Source: Nocardiopsis sp. NRRL B-16309
Lineage (GTDB): Bacteria; Actinomycetota; Actinomycetes; Streptosporangiales; Streptosporangiaceae
NCBI RefSeq assembly: GCF_001279585.1
Contig: NZ_LGEC01000148.1
Location: 62,001 to 126,000 of the forward strand
DNA: 64,000 nt
Reading direction: 5' to 3'
This document shows, piece after piece, positions 18,124 to 27,299 of this stretch (its first letter is position 1; every line of letters begins with the position of its first letter). The position numbers and the translations under genes were made by a program. The notes beneath the pieces were generated by a model. It was not told where the DNA came from. It did no database searches and saw nothing but the letters and a program-made list of their open reading frames with translations.

Positions 18124-19197
18124 CTACCTCGGCATCCATTCCAGGTAGAACAGGCCGATGGCGGTGGCCACGAACAGCCCCTGGATGATCCAGAAGCGGA
18201 TCACGATGGTGGTCTCGGCCCAGCCCCTGAGCTCGAAGTGGTGCTGCAGCGGCGCCATCCGGAACACGCGCTTGCCGGTGAGGCGGAAGGAAGTGATCTG
18301 GATCATCACGGACAGGGTGATGATGACGAAGAGGCCGCCGATGAGCAGGAGCAGCAGCTGGGTGCGGGTGGTGATGGCCAGGCCGACGATGAGGCCGCCC
18401 AGGGCGAGCGAACCGGTGTCGCCCATGAAGATCTTGGCGGGCGGGGCGTTGAACCAGAGGAAGCCGATGCACGCGCCGAGCGCGGCGGCGGCCACCACGG
18501 CCAGGTCCAGGGGGTCGCGGACCGTGTAGCAGTTGTTGGCCAGGTAGGACACGCAGGACTGGCGCAGCTGCCAGTTGCCAATGATGACGTAGGCGACCAG
18601 CGACAGGATGGTGGCGCCGGTGGCCAGGCCGTCGAGCCCGTCGGTCAGGTTGACCGCGTTGGAGAAGCCGACGATGAGGAACAGGGCCCAGGCGATGAAG
18701 ACGACCACCATCAGGGGCGGTCCGAAGTCGCGCAGGAAGGACAGGCTGGGCGCGGCGGGGGTGTAGCCGTACCCGTTGGGGAACATGGTGACCCCGTAGG
18801 CGAATCCGACGCCGACGATGGCTTGGCCGACCATCTTCGCGCCGCTGCGCAGGCCCAGGCTGCGGCGTTTGTAGATCTTGATGAAGTCGTCGAGGAAGCC
18901 GACGCAGCCCATGCCGACGAACAGGAACATCACCAGCAGGCCGGAGGCGGTGGGTCCGGTGGCGGTGGGCTGGACGATCCAGAGCACCAGGTGCGAGCCG
19001 AAGTAGCCGATCACCGCGCCGAGGATGATGACGACGCCGCCCATGGTGGGCGTGCCCTGCTTGGTCTTGTGCCCCTCGGGGCCGTCGTCGCGCACCTCCT
19101 GGCCGAACTTGAACCGGTAGAGGAGCTTGATCAGCGGCGGCATCAGCGCCATGGACAGGATCAGCGACAGCGCCGCCGCGATGGAGATGCCGATCAC
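18124..19197 (-). CDS. mraY: Phospho-MurNAc-pentapeptide transferase MraY
   Basis: Makes lipid I by moving phospho-MurNAc-pentapeptide onto undecaprenyl phosphate; target of several nucleoside antibiotics. The 357-residue protein is polytopic (about ten helices). It carries the family blocks GHKTKQGTPTMGG (about 42-54), FIKIYKRRSLGL, the acidic NAVNLTDGLDGLA (about 180-192) and GDTGSLALGG (about 259-268). The GTG start overlaps the murF stop by 4 nt (GTGA). AAGGG lies upstream, inside murF. Confidence 0.96.
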   Translation of the reverse strand: MIGISIAAALSLILSMALMPPLIKLLYRFKFGQEVRDDGPEGHKTKQGTPTMGGVVIILGAVIGYFGSHLVLWIVQPTATGPTASGLLVMFLFVGMGCVGFLDDFIKIYKRRSLGLRSGAKMVGQAIVGVGFAYGVTMFPNGYGYTPAAPSLSFLRDFGPPLMVVVFIAWALFLIVGFSNAVNLTDGLDGLATGATILSLVAYVIIGNWQLRQSCVSYLANNCYTVRDPLDLAVVAAAALGACIGFLWFNAPPAKIFMGDTGSLALGGLIVGLAITTRTQLLLLLIGGLFVIITLSVMIQITSFRLTGKRVFRMAPLQHHFELRGWAETTIVIRFWIIQGLFVATAIGLFYLEWMPR

Positions 19198-20642
19198 TGG
19201 ACATCACCCTTGGTGATGTGGTCGATAACCCTTTCGAGCGCTGCCACCCGAGATCCCTTCACAATGACGACGTCTCCCGTGCGTATCCGTTCGCGCAGTG
19301 CCGAGGCCGCCGCCTCCGCGTCGGCCGCCCTGACGGTCTCCCCGTCCCACTGCCCGGCCCGGGCGGCGCGTTCGGCTCCGACGGCGATGCCCTCGGCCTC
19401 GGCGCCCACCACGATCAGGTGGGACACGCCCGTGCGGGCGGCCAGTTCGCCGACCTTCTCGTGTTCGGCGCGGCCGTCCCCGCCGAGTTCGGCCATGTGG
19501 GCCAGGACGGCGATGGAGCGGCGTTCGCGGGCGAGCGCGCCCAGTGTGGTCAGCGCCGCCCGCATGGACTCGGGATTGGCGTTGTAGGCGTCGTTGACGA
19601 AGGTGGCACCGTCGTGCTCGGTGACCTCCATCCGCCACCGGCTGACCGGCGTGGCGGCCCCGAGCGCCTCGGCGACGGCGTCGGCGTCCATGCCGAGTTC
19701 GTCGGCGACCGCGGCCGCGGCCAACGCGTTGTGCACCTGGTGGGCGCCCACCAGCGCCAACCGCACCTGGGCCGTGCGACCGCCCAGGTGCAGTGTGAAG
19801 GAGGGCGCGCCGTCGTCGCCCAGGACGACGTCGGTGGCGCGCACGTGCGCGTCGTCGGCCAGCCCGTAGGTGACCACGCGCGCGGTGGTGCGCGCGGCCA
19901 TGGCGCTCACCCGGGGGTCGTCGGCGTTGAGGACGGCCACGCCGCCGCTGCCGCGGCCCTCGCCGCCCGGGGGCAGGGACTCCACGAGCTCGCCCTTGGC
20001 CCGGGCGATGGCGTCGCGGTCGCCGAACTCGCCCATGTGGGCGCTGCCCACGTTGAGGACCACGCCGATCCGGGGCGGGGCCACCCGGCACAGGTGGGCG
20101 ATGTGCCCGATGCCGCGCGCGGCCACCTCCAGGACGAGCTGGCGGGTGCCGGTGTCGGCCCGCAGCACGGTCAGCGGGTGGCCGATCTCGTTGTTGAACG
20201 AGCCGGAGGGGGCCACGGTCGGCCCGAGGCGCCCCACGACCTGGGCGATCAGGTCCTTGGTGGTGGTCTTGCCGGAGGAGCCGGTCACGCCGATGACCTC
20301 GGTGGCCTCCGCTCCGCGCCGGGGGTCGCCGAGTTCCAGGGCCACGTGCCGGGCGAGCCGGGCCAGCGCCGCCACGACCGCGTCGTCCCCGCCGTCCACC
20401 AGCAGGTGGGGCACGTCCACCGGGCGGGAGGCCAGGACGGCCGTCGCACCGGCCTCGACGGCCCGCCGGGCGAAGTCGTGTCCGTCGACGCGTTCGCCGC
20501 TCAGGGCGACGAAGAGCGCCCCCGGAGCGGACTGCCGCGAATCGATGACGACGGGGCCGTCGACGACGGCGTCGGGGCGCGCTGATCCGCCGATGGCGGC
20601 TTGGGTGATCTCAGCGATCCGATCGAGCGTGAGCGCGATCAA
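19194..20642 (-). CDS. murF: UDP-MurNAc-tripeptide--D-alanyl-D-alanine ligase MurF
   Basis: Adds D-Ala-D-Ala to the UDP-MurNAc tripeptide. The protein (482 residues from the chosen start) has the MurF N-terminal domain (VVIDSRQSAPGALFVAL), the P-loop GSSGKTTTKDL (near 111-121) and the Mur C-terminal domain (FVNDAYNANPESM). The start is TTG at 20642: GAGGAG stands 5 nt before it, and the product then begins MIALTLDRIAEIT as in other MurF proteins. A GTG at 20648 directly abuts the ribosome site. Unlike the downstream overlaps, a 382-nt gap with a hairpin separates it from murE, so murF may start a separate transcription unit. Confidence 0.95.
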   Translation of the reverse strand: MIALTLDRIAEITQAAIGGSARPDAVVDGPVVIDSRQSAPGALFVALSGERVDGHDFARRAVEAGATAVLASRPVDVPHLLVDGGDDAVVAALARLARHVALELGDPRRGAEATEVIGVTGSSGKTTTKDLIAQVVGRLGPTVAPSGSFNNEIGHPLTVLRADTGTRQLVLEVAARGIGHIAHLCRVAPPRIGVVLNVGSAHMGEFGDRDAIARAKGELVESLPPGGEGRGSGGVAVLNADDPRVSAMAARTTARVVTYGLADDAHVRATDVVLGDDGAPSFTLHLGGRTAQVRLALVGAHQVHNALAAAAVADELGMDADAVAEALGAATPVSRWRMEVTEHDGATFVNDAYNANPESMRAALTTLGALARERRSIAVLAHMAELGGDGRAEHEKVGELAARTGVSHLIVVGAEAEGIAVGAERAARAGQWDGETVRAADAEAAASALRERIRTGDVVIVKGSRVAALERVIDHITKGDVQ

Positions 20643-21024
20643 ATCCACTCCTCATGTCAGGCCGGTCCCACGGCGCCGCTGGGGCTGTAGGCCACCCGGC
20701 CGGAGTCAGGTCAGGGGATGGCACCGCGGGTGCCGTGCGCGCTGTGCCGTACGGGCGTCACCACGGGACCGGCCGGAGCCGAGCCCGCGGGCGCCACCGT
20801 GGGCGGCACGTGTCAGGCTGCGATTGCCGGACCTACCTTAGAACATGTTGGGGTCCCCGGGGTCCCCACGGGGCCCGTGTGGAGCAATATGCGCCAGTTC
20901 GTGACCGTCCGTGGGCTGGGACGTCACCAGCCAAGGGGCCCGTCGCCGGGTGCGCGCGCCGGGGCGCGGGAGGCGTGCCCCCGCTCCCCGGCGCGCGTGT
21001 CCGCCCCGCGGGGGCGGCCCGGTG
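20643..21024. other. murE-murF intergenic interval
   Basis: 382 nt without a credible gene, where most actinobacteria pack these genes closely. It contains the hairpin at 20954-20996 and, on the minus strand, a possible -10 TAAGGT at 20835-20840 about 190 nt before murF with no clear -35. The part 20845-20875 is a run of alternating GGGG/CCCC blocks. Confidence 0.6.
20954..20996 (-). terminator. Strong hairpin after murE
   Basis: GCGCGCCGGGG (20954-20964) pairs with CCCCGGCGCGC (20986-20996), and an inner GCGGG pairs with CCCGC. It begins 29 nt past the murE stop on the minus strand. It has the form of a terminator and would partly uncouple murE from murF. Confidence 0.6.
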
Positions 21025-22692
21025 TCAACCCAGGTCGGGCACGCGGTGGATGTCCTGGAGGGCGACGCCCAGGCGCTCGCGGGCACTCATGCTCAGGTGT
21101 CCCTCGATGGCCTGGCGCAGCACCTCCCGGTCGTCGAAGGGCAGGACCTCGCCCTTGACGTACTGGCCGGTCTCGTGGCCCTTACCGGCCACGACGACCA
21201 CGTCCCCGGGGCCGGCCCGGTCCACGGCCAGGCCGATCGCCTCGGCCCGGTCGAACTCCACCGTGACCCGCGCGCGCTGGTCCTCCGGCACCTTGGCGAC
21301 GCCTTCGAGCATGGCGGCGGCGATGGCGACGGGGTCCTCGGTCCGCGGATTGTCATTGGTGACGATGAGCTGGTCGGCCAGCCGCGCGGCGGCCTCGCCC
21401 ATGAGCGGGCGCTTGGCGCGGTCGCGGTCCCCGCCGCAGCCCACGACCATGGTGAGGCGGCCCTCGGTGGTGGCGCGCAGCGCTGTGAGCACGGCCTCGA
21501 TGGCCCCGGGTTTGTGGGAGTAGTCCACGAGCGCGGTGAAGTCCTGGACCGCGCTGGGCACCGAGCCGACCACGACCTGCTCCATGCGCCCGGGCACCCC
21601 GGGCGCGGCGGCCACACCGGCGATGGCGGTCTCCAGGGGCAGGCCGGCCTCGACCAGCCCGACGATGGCGGCCATCGCGTTGGAGACGTTGAAGGGGCCG
21701 GGCAGGGCGACGGAGGCGTCGGCCTCCATCCCGCCGGGTCCGACGATGCGGAAGGTGCTGCCCGCGGCGCCCAGCTCCACGTCCACGGCCTGCCAGTCGG
21801 CCGCCATCCCGTTCTCCGGCCCGGCGTCGGACCGGCCCTCCACGGCGAACGTGGTGACGGGCACGGCGCCGTCGCCGCGCACCATGTCCACCAGCGCCCG
21901 CCCGAAGCGGTCGTCGGTGTTGACCACGGCGATGTCGCAGTACTCCGCGGAGAACAGGCGGGCCTTGGTCTCGAAGTAGTCGCGCAGGTCCGAGTGGAAG
22001 TCCAGATGGTCCTGGGACAGGTTGGTGAAGATCGCGACGTCGTAGCGCGTCCCCCCGACCCGGCCGAGCGCCAGGGCGTGGCTGGAGACCTCCATGGCCG
22101 CGGCGGTGACGCCGCGCTCGCGCATGACGGCGAAGAGCCCGTGCAGGTCGGTGGCCTCGGGGGTGGTGAGGGAGGAGGCGACGCGTTCGTCGCCCACGCG
22201 CATCTCGACGGTGCCGATCAGGCCGGTGTTCATCCCGGCCGCGCGCAGTCCCGACTCCACCAGGTAGGTGATGGTGGTCTTGCCGCTGGTGCCGGTCGTG
22301 CCGACCAGGAGGAGGTCGTGGCCGGGGTCGTCGAAGACCCAGGAGGCGGCCGTGCCGAGCGCGGCTCGGGCGTCGGGGACCACCAGGGCGGGCAGGCCGG
22401 CGGCCGTGGCCCGGTCGGCCCCGGCCGCGTCGGTGAGGACGGCGGCGGCTCCGGCCCCGGCCGCCTGCGCGGCGAAGTCCGCGCCGTGCGCGCGGGTGCC
22501 GGGGAGGGCGGCGTAGAGGTCGCCGGGGCGGACCTTGCGGGAGTCGTGGGTGATGCCGCGGACGTGCACCTCCTCGCCGGGCACCTCGGCGGTCTCGCGC
22601 GCGCCCGTTTCGGGGCGCAGCAGGGTGGCGTCCGGCCCGAGCAGCGTCGCGAGGGCGGACAGCGGACGGAGTTGAGTGTGTTCTGGTCGCAT
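21025..22692 (-). CDS. murE: UDP-MurNAc-tripeptide synthetase MurE, meso-diaminopimelate type
   Basis: Adds the third stem-peptide residue. The motif NDNPRTEDP (near residue 436) is the DNPR signature of enzymes that use meso-diaminopimelate rather than lysine, so the wall is predicted to be DAP-type. The 555 residues have the substrate domain (ITHDSRKVRPGDLYAAL), the P-loop GTTGTSGKTTITYLVE (about 131-146), the NLSQDHLDFH segment and a C-terminal GKGHETGQY. ATG 22692 was chosen; GTG at 22704 is open too, and neither has a good ribosome site. Transcription appears to come from the ftsI side, with mmuM on the opposite strand in between. Confidence 0.95.
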   Translation of the reverse strand: MRPEHTQLRPLSALATLLGPDATLLRPETGARETAEVPGEEVHVRGITHDSRKVRPGDLYAALPGTRAHGADFAAQAAGAGAAAVLTDAAGADRATAAGLPALVVPDARAALGTAASWVFDDPGHDLLLVGTTGTSGKTTITYLVESGLRAAGMNTGLIGTVEMRVGDERVASSLTTPEATDLHGLFAVMRERGVTAAAMEVSSHALALGRVGGTRYDVAIFTNLSQDHLDFHSDLRDYFETKARLFSAEYCDIAVVNTDDRFGRALVDMVRGDGAVPVTTFAVEGRSDAGPENGMAADWQAVDVELGAAGSTFRIVGPGGMEADASVALPGPFNVSNAMAAIVGLVEAGLPLETAIAGVAAAPGVPGRMEQVVVGSVPSAVQDFTALVDYSHKPGAIEAVLTALRATTEGRLTMVVGCGGDRDRAKRPLMGEAAARLADQLIVTNDNPRTEDPVAIAAAMLEGVAKVPEDQRARVTVEFDRAEAIGLAVDRAGPGDVVVVAGKGHETGQYVKGEVLPFDDREVLRQAIEGHLSMSARERLGVALQDIHRVPDLG

Positions 22693-22822
22693 TACCGGTG
22701 GCACGAGTGGAGGTTAACGGCTGTGGAGGACCGCTCGGTAATTTCCACGCTGCGATGAGGGAGGAATCTCCGAACTGGCGTTTCACCCAGGTTACGCCCG
22801 GGGCCGCCCGATCACCCTCGAC

Positions 22823-22828
22823 TAGCCT
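22823..22828 (+). promoter_or_regulatory. Candidate -10 of a leaderless mmuM transcript
   Basis: TAGCCT lies 7 nt before the mmuM ATG, the distance expected if transcription starts at the A of ATG. No Shine-Dalgarno is present, which fits a leaderless message. Confidence 0.45.
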
Positions 22829-22835
22829 CGTTCCC

Positions 22836-23738
22836 ATGGAAGCCCGAAACACGCCGCTCGTCCTGGACGGCGGCCTGGCCACCCTCCTGGAGTCCTACGG
22901 CCGCGACCTGGGCGGCGGGCTGTGGTCGGCACGTCTGCTGGCCGAGGATCCCGACGTGATCCGCCGGGCGCACCGCGACTACTTCGAGGCGGGAGCCGAC
23001 GTGGCCATCGCCGCCGGGTACCAGGCGAGCGTTCCGGCGTTCACCGCCCGGGGGTACGGGCGGGCGGAGGCGGAGCGGCTGGTCGTGCGCTCGGTGGAGT
23101 TGGCGCTGGCCGAGCGGGACGCGTTCGGGTCCGGCCTGGTCGCCGCGGGGGTGGGGCCCTACGGCGCGTCCCTGGCCGACGGCTCGGAGTACACCGGCGA
23201 CTACGGCCTCGACGAGGACGGCCTGTACCGGTGGCACGAGGAGCGCTGGCGGCTGCTCGTCGGCGCGGGCGCGGACCTCGTCGCCTGCGAGACCATCCCC
23301 TCCCAGGTCGAGGCGAGGGCCCTGGCCCGGCTGGTCCGGGAGACGCCGGGCGTGCGGGCGTGGGTGAGCTTCTCGTGCCGCGACGGCGAGCACCTCAACG
23401 ACGGCACCCCGATGCGCGAGGCCGTGGCCGAACTGGCGCCGCTGTACGCCGCCGGCGGTCTGGTGGCGGTCGGCGCCAACTGCACGGCGCCCCGGTTCGT
23501 GCCGTCCCTGGTGCGCACGGTCGCCGAGGCGGGCGTCCCGGCGGTCGCCTACCCCAACTCGGGCGAGAGGTGGGACGCCGCGGCGCGGCGCTGGACCGGC
23601 ACGAGCGAACCGCAGGAGTTCGGGGCCGCGGCCCGGGGCTGGTGGGAGGCCGGGGCGGCACTGGTCGGCGGGTGCTGCCGGACCGGCCCCGAGCACGTCA
23701 GGTCGGTGCGCGCGCACCTGGCCTCCGCCGCCCCGTGA
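22836..23738 (+). CDS. mmuM: Homocysteine S-methyltransferase
   Basis: Methylates homocysteine with S-methylmethionine or S-adenosylmethionine to give methionine. The 300 residues begin with LVLDGGLATLLE (about 8-19). The zinc-binding cysteines are in VGANCTAP (near 219) and GGCCRTGPEHV (near 282-283), the arrangement of the MmuM/BhmT fold. No ribosome site precedes the ATG; a -10-like TAGCCT suggests a leaderless start. The gene stands on the plus strand between minus-strand murE and ftsI, an odd place for a methionine gene. Base composition is like its neighbours, so recent transfer is not evident. Confidence 0.92.
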   Translation: MEARNTPLVLDGGLATLLESYGRDLGGGLWSARLLAEDPDVIRRAHRDYFEAGADVAIAAGYQASVPAFTARGYGRAEAERLVVRSVELALAERDAFGSGLVAAGVGPYGASLADGSEYTGDYGLDEDGLYRWHEERWRLLVGAGADLVACETIPSQVEARALARLVRETPGVRAWVSFSCRDGEHLNDGTPMREAVAELAPLYAAGGLVAVGANCTAPRFVPSLVRTVAEAGVPAVAYPNSGERWDAAARRWTGTSEPQEFGAAARGWWEAGAALVGGCCRTGPEHVRSVRAHLASAAP

Positions 23739-23746
23739 GCGAACGG

Positions 23747-23783
23747 CGGGGACGGGCGGCACCGACCGCGCCGTCCGCCCCCG
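23747..23783. terminator. Hairpin between convergent mmuM and ftsI
   Basis: CGGGG plus CGGGCGGC (23747-23760) pairs with GCCGTCCG plus CCCCG (23770-23783), with one mismatch and one G-U pair. It lies 9 nt after mmuM and 20 nt after ftsI on the other strand, so it may stop both transcripts. Antisense read-through into murE would then depend on its efficiency. Confidence 0.6.
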
Positions 23784-23802
23784 TGACCATCGGCCGGTCC
23801 CG

Positions 23803-25779
23803 TCACTCCTCCAGGCGGATCGCGGGCGGCTCGGTCTCCGTCGGCGGCACCTTGAGCGACTGCAGGGCGAAGGACATGATGTCGTTGAACACCGGCCCCG
23901 CGGCCTCGCCGCCGTAGTAGGTGTCCTGGGGGTTGTGCAGGACCACCTGGACGACGACCTCCGGCGCGTCGGCCGGGGCGAAACCGGCGAAGGTCGCGGT
24001 GTAGCCGCCGCCCTCGTAGGTCCCGGTCTCGGGGTTGATGCGGTTGGCCGTACCGGTCTTGCCCGCCACGCGGTAGCCGTCGATGCGGGCCTGGGGGGCG
24101 GTGCCCTCGTCGCTGGTGACCGCCTCCAGCATCAGGGCGAGCCGGTCCGCGGTCTCCTGGCTGACCACCCGCCGCTGCTCGGGGTCGTCCGAGGGCGTGA
24201 ACTCCCCGTCCGCGTCGACCGTCCCGGCGACGATGGTCGGGTCGGCCCGCACACCGCCGTTGGCGATGGTCGCGTACACCGACGCCATCTGCGTGGCGTT
24301 GACCGACAGGCTGTGGCCGATCGACACCGACGGCAGCTGTGTGCCCCACCAGTCGTCGGGGTCGGTGAGGACGCCCGCCTCCTCCCCCGGCAGGTGCAGC
24401 CCGGTGGGCTGGCCGAGCCCGAAGTCCTCCATGTAGGAGTGCAGGACGCCGGCTCCGACCTGGTCGGCGATCTTGATAGTGCCCACGTTGCTGGAGTGGG
24501 CCATGATCCCGTTGACGGTCAGGCGCTGGGTCTCGTGGTAGCTGGAGTCCTTGAAGGTCTGGTCGTAGTACTGCTGGGCGTAGGGCACGGTGTAGACCGT
24601 GTCGGGCGTGGTCAGCCCCTCCTCCAGGGCCGATCCGATGGTGATGACCTTGTTGGTGCTGCCCGGCTCGAAGGTCTCGTGCACGGCCCCGTTCGACCAC
24701 TCCTCGGGCCCGGTCGCCTGGATGTCGTTCTGGTCGTAGCTGGGGTAGTCGGCCATGCCGATGACCTCGCCGGTGGGCAGCATGGCGATGGCGCTGCCCC
24801 CTTCGGCGTCGAGTTCCTCGACCCGCTCGGCCAACACCTGGGCCATGTGGAACTGCAGGTCGCGGTCCAGTGTCAGGCGCACGTCCTGGCCGGGAACCGG
24901 GTCGCGGACCAGGCCGCCCGCCATGGGGATCTGCGTGCCGTCGGCGCCCACCTCGACCTGGCGCTTGCCGGCCTCGCCCGCCAGGGTGCCGTCGAGGTAG
25001 CCCTCCAGGCCCTCCAGTCCGTGGCCCTCGGCTCCGACGAAGCCGACCAGGTCGGCGGCACCGGTCTCCTCGGGGTAGACGCGGTCGTAGTCGACCTGGG
25101 CGCCGACACCGGACAGGCCCAGGTCGCGCATCTCGCCCCACGCCTCGGGGGTGACCTCGTTCGCCACCACCTGGTAGCGGCTGGGCCTGGCGTCGACCTT
25201 GGCCTCGACCTCGTCCTCCTCCAGGTCGAAGCGGGTGACGAGTTCGTCCACGAGCTGGTCGCGCTCGTCCTCCTCGACCTCCTCGGGGTCGACGAAGACG
25301 GTGCGCACCTCCACCGACAGGGCGAAGGGGTGGCCCCCGGCGTCGGTGATCTGGCCGCGCAGCGTGGGGATGTCGATGGTCTGCAGGCGCAGGTTGGAGG
25401 CGGCTTCGGCGTAGGTCTCGGCGTCCAGCCCCTGGATCTGGACCAGGCGGCCGGCGAACAGCAGGATGACGACCGCGATCAGCGCCGCCCCGAGCTTGAG
25501 CCGCTTGCGCGGGTCGCCCCGGTGGAAGGTGCGCCGCAGCAGGGGCGGCGGCGGAGGCGGTGGCGCGGGACGGCGGCGGGGGGCACCGCCCTCCGGCGCC
25601 CGGCGGACCCGGCGCGCGCTGGACCCGCCCTGGGCGGCCCGCGCCGCCGCGGACGCGCGCGTGCCGCCGTCGGGACGGCGCGGTTCGCGCTGGGGGCGCT
25701 TGTTCGGTCTGGAGCCGGAGCGCCCGGACGCGCCGGGTCTGCGGGGGTCGCGGGGGCGCCGGTCACGGGGCGTGCTCAA
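23803..25779 (-). CDS. ftsI: Septal transpeptidase FtsI (class B penicillin-binding protein)
   Basis: Cross-links septal peptidoglycan with FtsW; target of beta-lactams. The 658 residues have a basic, proline-rich cytoplasmic tail (to about 90, with a run of prolines) and one membrane helix (about 95-112). The PBP dimer domain includes IPTLRGQITDAGG, and the transpeptidase domain carries the active-site motifs STNK (near 373), SSN (near 428) and KTG (near 572). The TTG start at 25779 overlaps the ftsL stop by 4 nt (TTGA), with GGGAG 6 nt upstream. Confidence 0.96.
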   Translation of the reverse strand: MSTPRDRRPRDPRRPGASGRSGSRPNKRPQREPRRPDGGTRASAAARAAQGGSSARRVRRAPEGGAPRRRPAPPPPPPPLLRRTFHRGDPRKRLKLGAALIAVVILLFAGRLVQIQGLDAETYAEAASNLRLQTIDIPTLRGQITDAGGHPFALSVEVRTVFVDPEEVEEDERDQLVDELVTRFDLEEDEVEAKVDARPSRYQVVANEVTPEAWGEMRDLGLSGVGAQVDYDRVYPEETGAADLVGFVGAEGHGLEGLEGYLDGTLAGEAGKRQVEVGADGTQIPMAGGLVRDPVPGQDVRLTLDRDLQFHMAQVLAERVEELDAEGGSAIAMLPTGEVIGMADYPSYDQNDIQATGPEEWSNGAVHETFEPGSTNKVITIGSALEEGLTTPDTVYTVPYAQQYYDQTFKDSSYHETQRLTVNGIMAHSSNVGTIKIADQVGAGVLHSYMEDFGLGQPTGLHLPGEEAGVLTDPDDWWGTQLPSVSIGHSLSVNATQMASVYATIANGGVRADPTIVAGTVDADGEFTPSDDPEQRRVVSQETADRLALMLEAVTSDEGTAPQARIDGYRVAGKTGTANRINPETGTYEGGGYTATFAGFAPADAPEVVVQVVLHNPQDTYYGGEAAGPVFNDIMSFALQSLKVPPTETEPPAIRLEE

Positions 25780-26228
25780 TCACCGCTCCCAACGCTCCCG
25801 GACACCCGGCCCTCGTCGAGGTCGAGGAAGAGCGGGCCCTCACCGGGCTCCATGCCCATCTCCTCGGCCTCCGAGGCGATCCGCTCGGAGGTCTCCAGGT
25901 GGGCGACGCTCTCCCGCAGCTGCTGCTCCTCGTAGGACAGCTCGCGGTTCTCCGCCTGCAGGCTCGTGATGGCGAAGGCCTCCTCGGCCACGACGCTGCG
26001 CAGGACGAGCAGGCCGACGAGCGCTCCCCCGAGCAGGCACAGCACGAGTAGGACGAAGGGGATGCGCGGTGCGCGCCCCGCGTGCTCGCGCGGTGCCCCG
26101 GCGGTGGTCGCCGGGCGTGCCGGCGCGCGCTTGGGCGCGGCCTTGGGTACGGCCTTGGTCCCCGGCCGGGTCCTGGTGCCGGCGGTGCCGCGCGAGGAGG
26201 CACGGCGTGTGTCCGTCCTGGTGCTCAT
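25776..26228 (-). CDS. ftsL: FtsL-like divisome protein
   Basis: A bitopic protein expected to join FtsQ and its partners and activate FtsWI. The 150 residues have a long basic cytoplasmic tail (1-52, rich in Arg, Lys, Ala, Thr), a membrane helix (about 55-77) and an extracytoplasmic coiled coil (about 84-120, with SLQAENRELSYEEQQLRESV). Sequence identity among FtsL proteins is low; the call rests on topology, size and the position between rsmH and ftsI. GGGAG lies 6 nt before the ATG. Confidence 0.85.
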   Translation of the reverse strand: MSTRTDTRRASSRGTAGTRTRPGTKAVPKAAPKRAPARPATTAGAPREHAGRAPRIPFVLLVLCLLGGALVGLLVLRSVVAEEAFAITSLQAENRELSYEEQQLRESVAHLETSERIASEAEEMGMEPGEGPLFLDLDEGRVSGSVGSGD

Positions 26229-26237
26229 GTGGTCTCC

Positions 26238-27299
26238 CTACTGCCGCGACGGCCTGCGCACGCGTTCGACCGCCCGGAGACGGGCGGACTGCGCACGCGG
26301 GTTGCGTTCGTTCTCTTCGTCCGTGGGGAGCTCGGCCCCCCGGGTGAGGAGTCGGAGTTCGGGCTGCCGGTCGGGGAGCGGGACGGGCAGGTCCGCGGGG
26401 GTGGTGTCCTTGGCCAGCGCGGCGAACGCCCGCTTGGTGATGCGGTCCTCCAGCGAGTGGTAGGACAGCACGGCGATGCGTCCGCCGACGGCGAGCCGGG
26501 ACAGGGCCGCGGGCAGGGTGCGTTCGAGGATGGACAGTTCCGCGTTGACCTCGATGCGCAGCCCCTGGAAGGTCCGCTTGGCGGGGTGGCCGCCGGTGCG
26601 GCGGGTGGCCGCGGGGATGGCGTCGCGGACGAGCTCGGCGAGTTCGCGGGTGGAGGTGATGGGCTCCTGGGCGCGCCGGCGCTCGATCGCCCGGGCCACA
26701 CGGGAGGCGAAGCGCTCCTCCCCGTAGGCGCGCAGGACGCGGGTGAGCTCGGCGACGGGGTAGGTGTTGACGACCTGGCCGGCGGTGAGCTCCTGGGTGC
26801 GGTCCATCCGCATGTCCAGCGGCGCGTCGTGGGCGTAGGCGAAGCCGCGGTCGGTCTCGTCCAGCTGGGGTGAGGAGACCCCGAGGTCGAGCAGGACCGC
26901 GTCGGCCTCGGAGACGCCCGCCTCGTCCAGGGCGCGCGGGATCTCGGAGTAGACCGCGTGCACGAAGTGGGTGCGGTCGGCGTAGGGCGCGAGCCGGGCG
27001 GCGCTGCGCTCCAGGGCGGTGGTGTCGCGGTCGACGCCGACGAGCCGCAGGGTGGGGCAGGCCTTGAGCAGGGCCTCGGAGTGCCCGCCCAGCCCCAGGG
27101 TGCCGTCCACCAGGACGGCGCCGGGCTCGCTGAGCGCGGGCGCGAGCAGTTCCACGATGCGGTCGAGCATGACGGGCACGTGGAGGGGGTCGATCCCCTC
27201 GCGCGCGGCCCGGATGCGGTCCTCGATGTCACCGGAGCCGTGCCCACGGTGTGGCCCGCCGTCGCGGCCGGGGTGTTCCCGCCGCCCGTTGTCCCCCAT
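26238..27299 (-). CDS. rsmH: 16S rRNA m4C1402 methyltransferase RsmH
   Basis: Methylates N4 of C1402 in 16S rRNA using SAM (formerly MraW). The 353 residues start MGDNGRREHPGR, with a roughly 30-residue polar leader. The family motifs are HVPVMLDRIVELL, DGTLGLGGHSEALL (SAM loop, about 60-73), DLGVSSPQLDETDRGF (about 126-141) and VLSYHSLEDRITKRAF (about 278-293). The ATG at 27299 has GGAGG 11 nt upstream. It follows mraZ and is probably controlled by MraZ. Confidence 0.95.
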   Translation of the reverse strand: MGDNGRREHPGRDGGPHRGHGSGDIEDRIRAAREGIDPLHVPVMLDRIVELLAPALSEPGAVLVDGTLGLGGHSEALLKACPTLRLVGVDRDTTALERSAARLAPYADRTHFVHAVYSEIPRALDEAGVSEADAVLLDLGVSSPQLDETDRGFAYAHDAPLDMRMDRTQELTAGQVVNTYPVAELTRVLRAYGEERFASRVARAIERRRAQEPITSTRELAELVRDAIPAATRRTGGHPAKRTFQGLRIEVNAELSILERTLPAALSRLAVGGRIAVLSYHSLEDRITKRAFAALAKDTTPADLPVPLPDRQPELRLLTRGAELPTDEENERNPRAQSARLRAVERVRRPSRQ

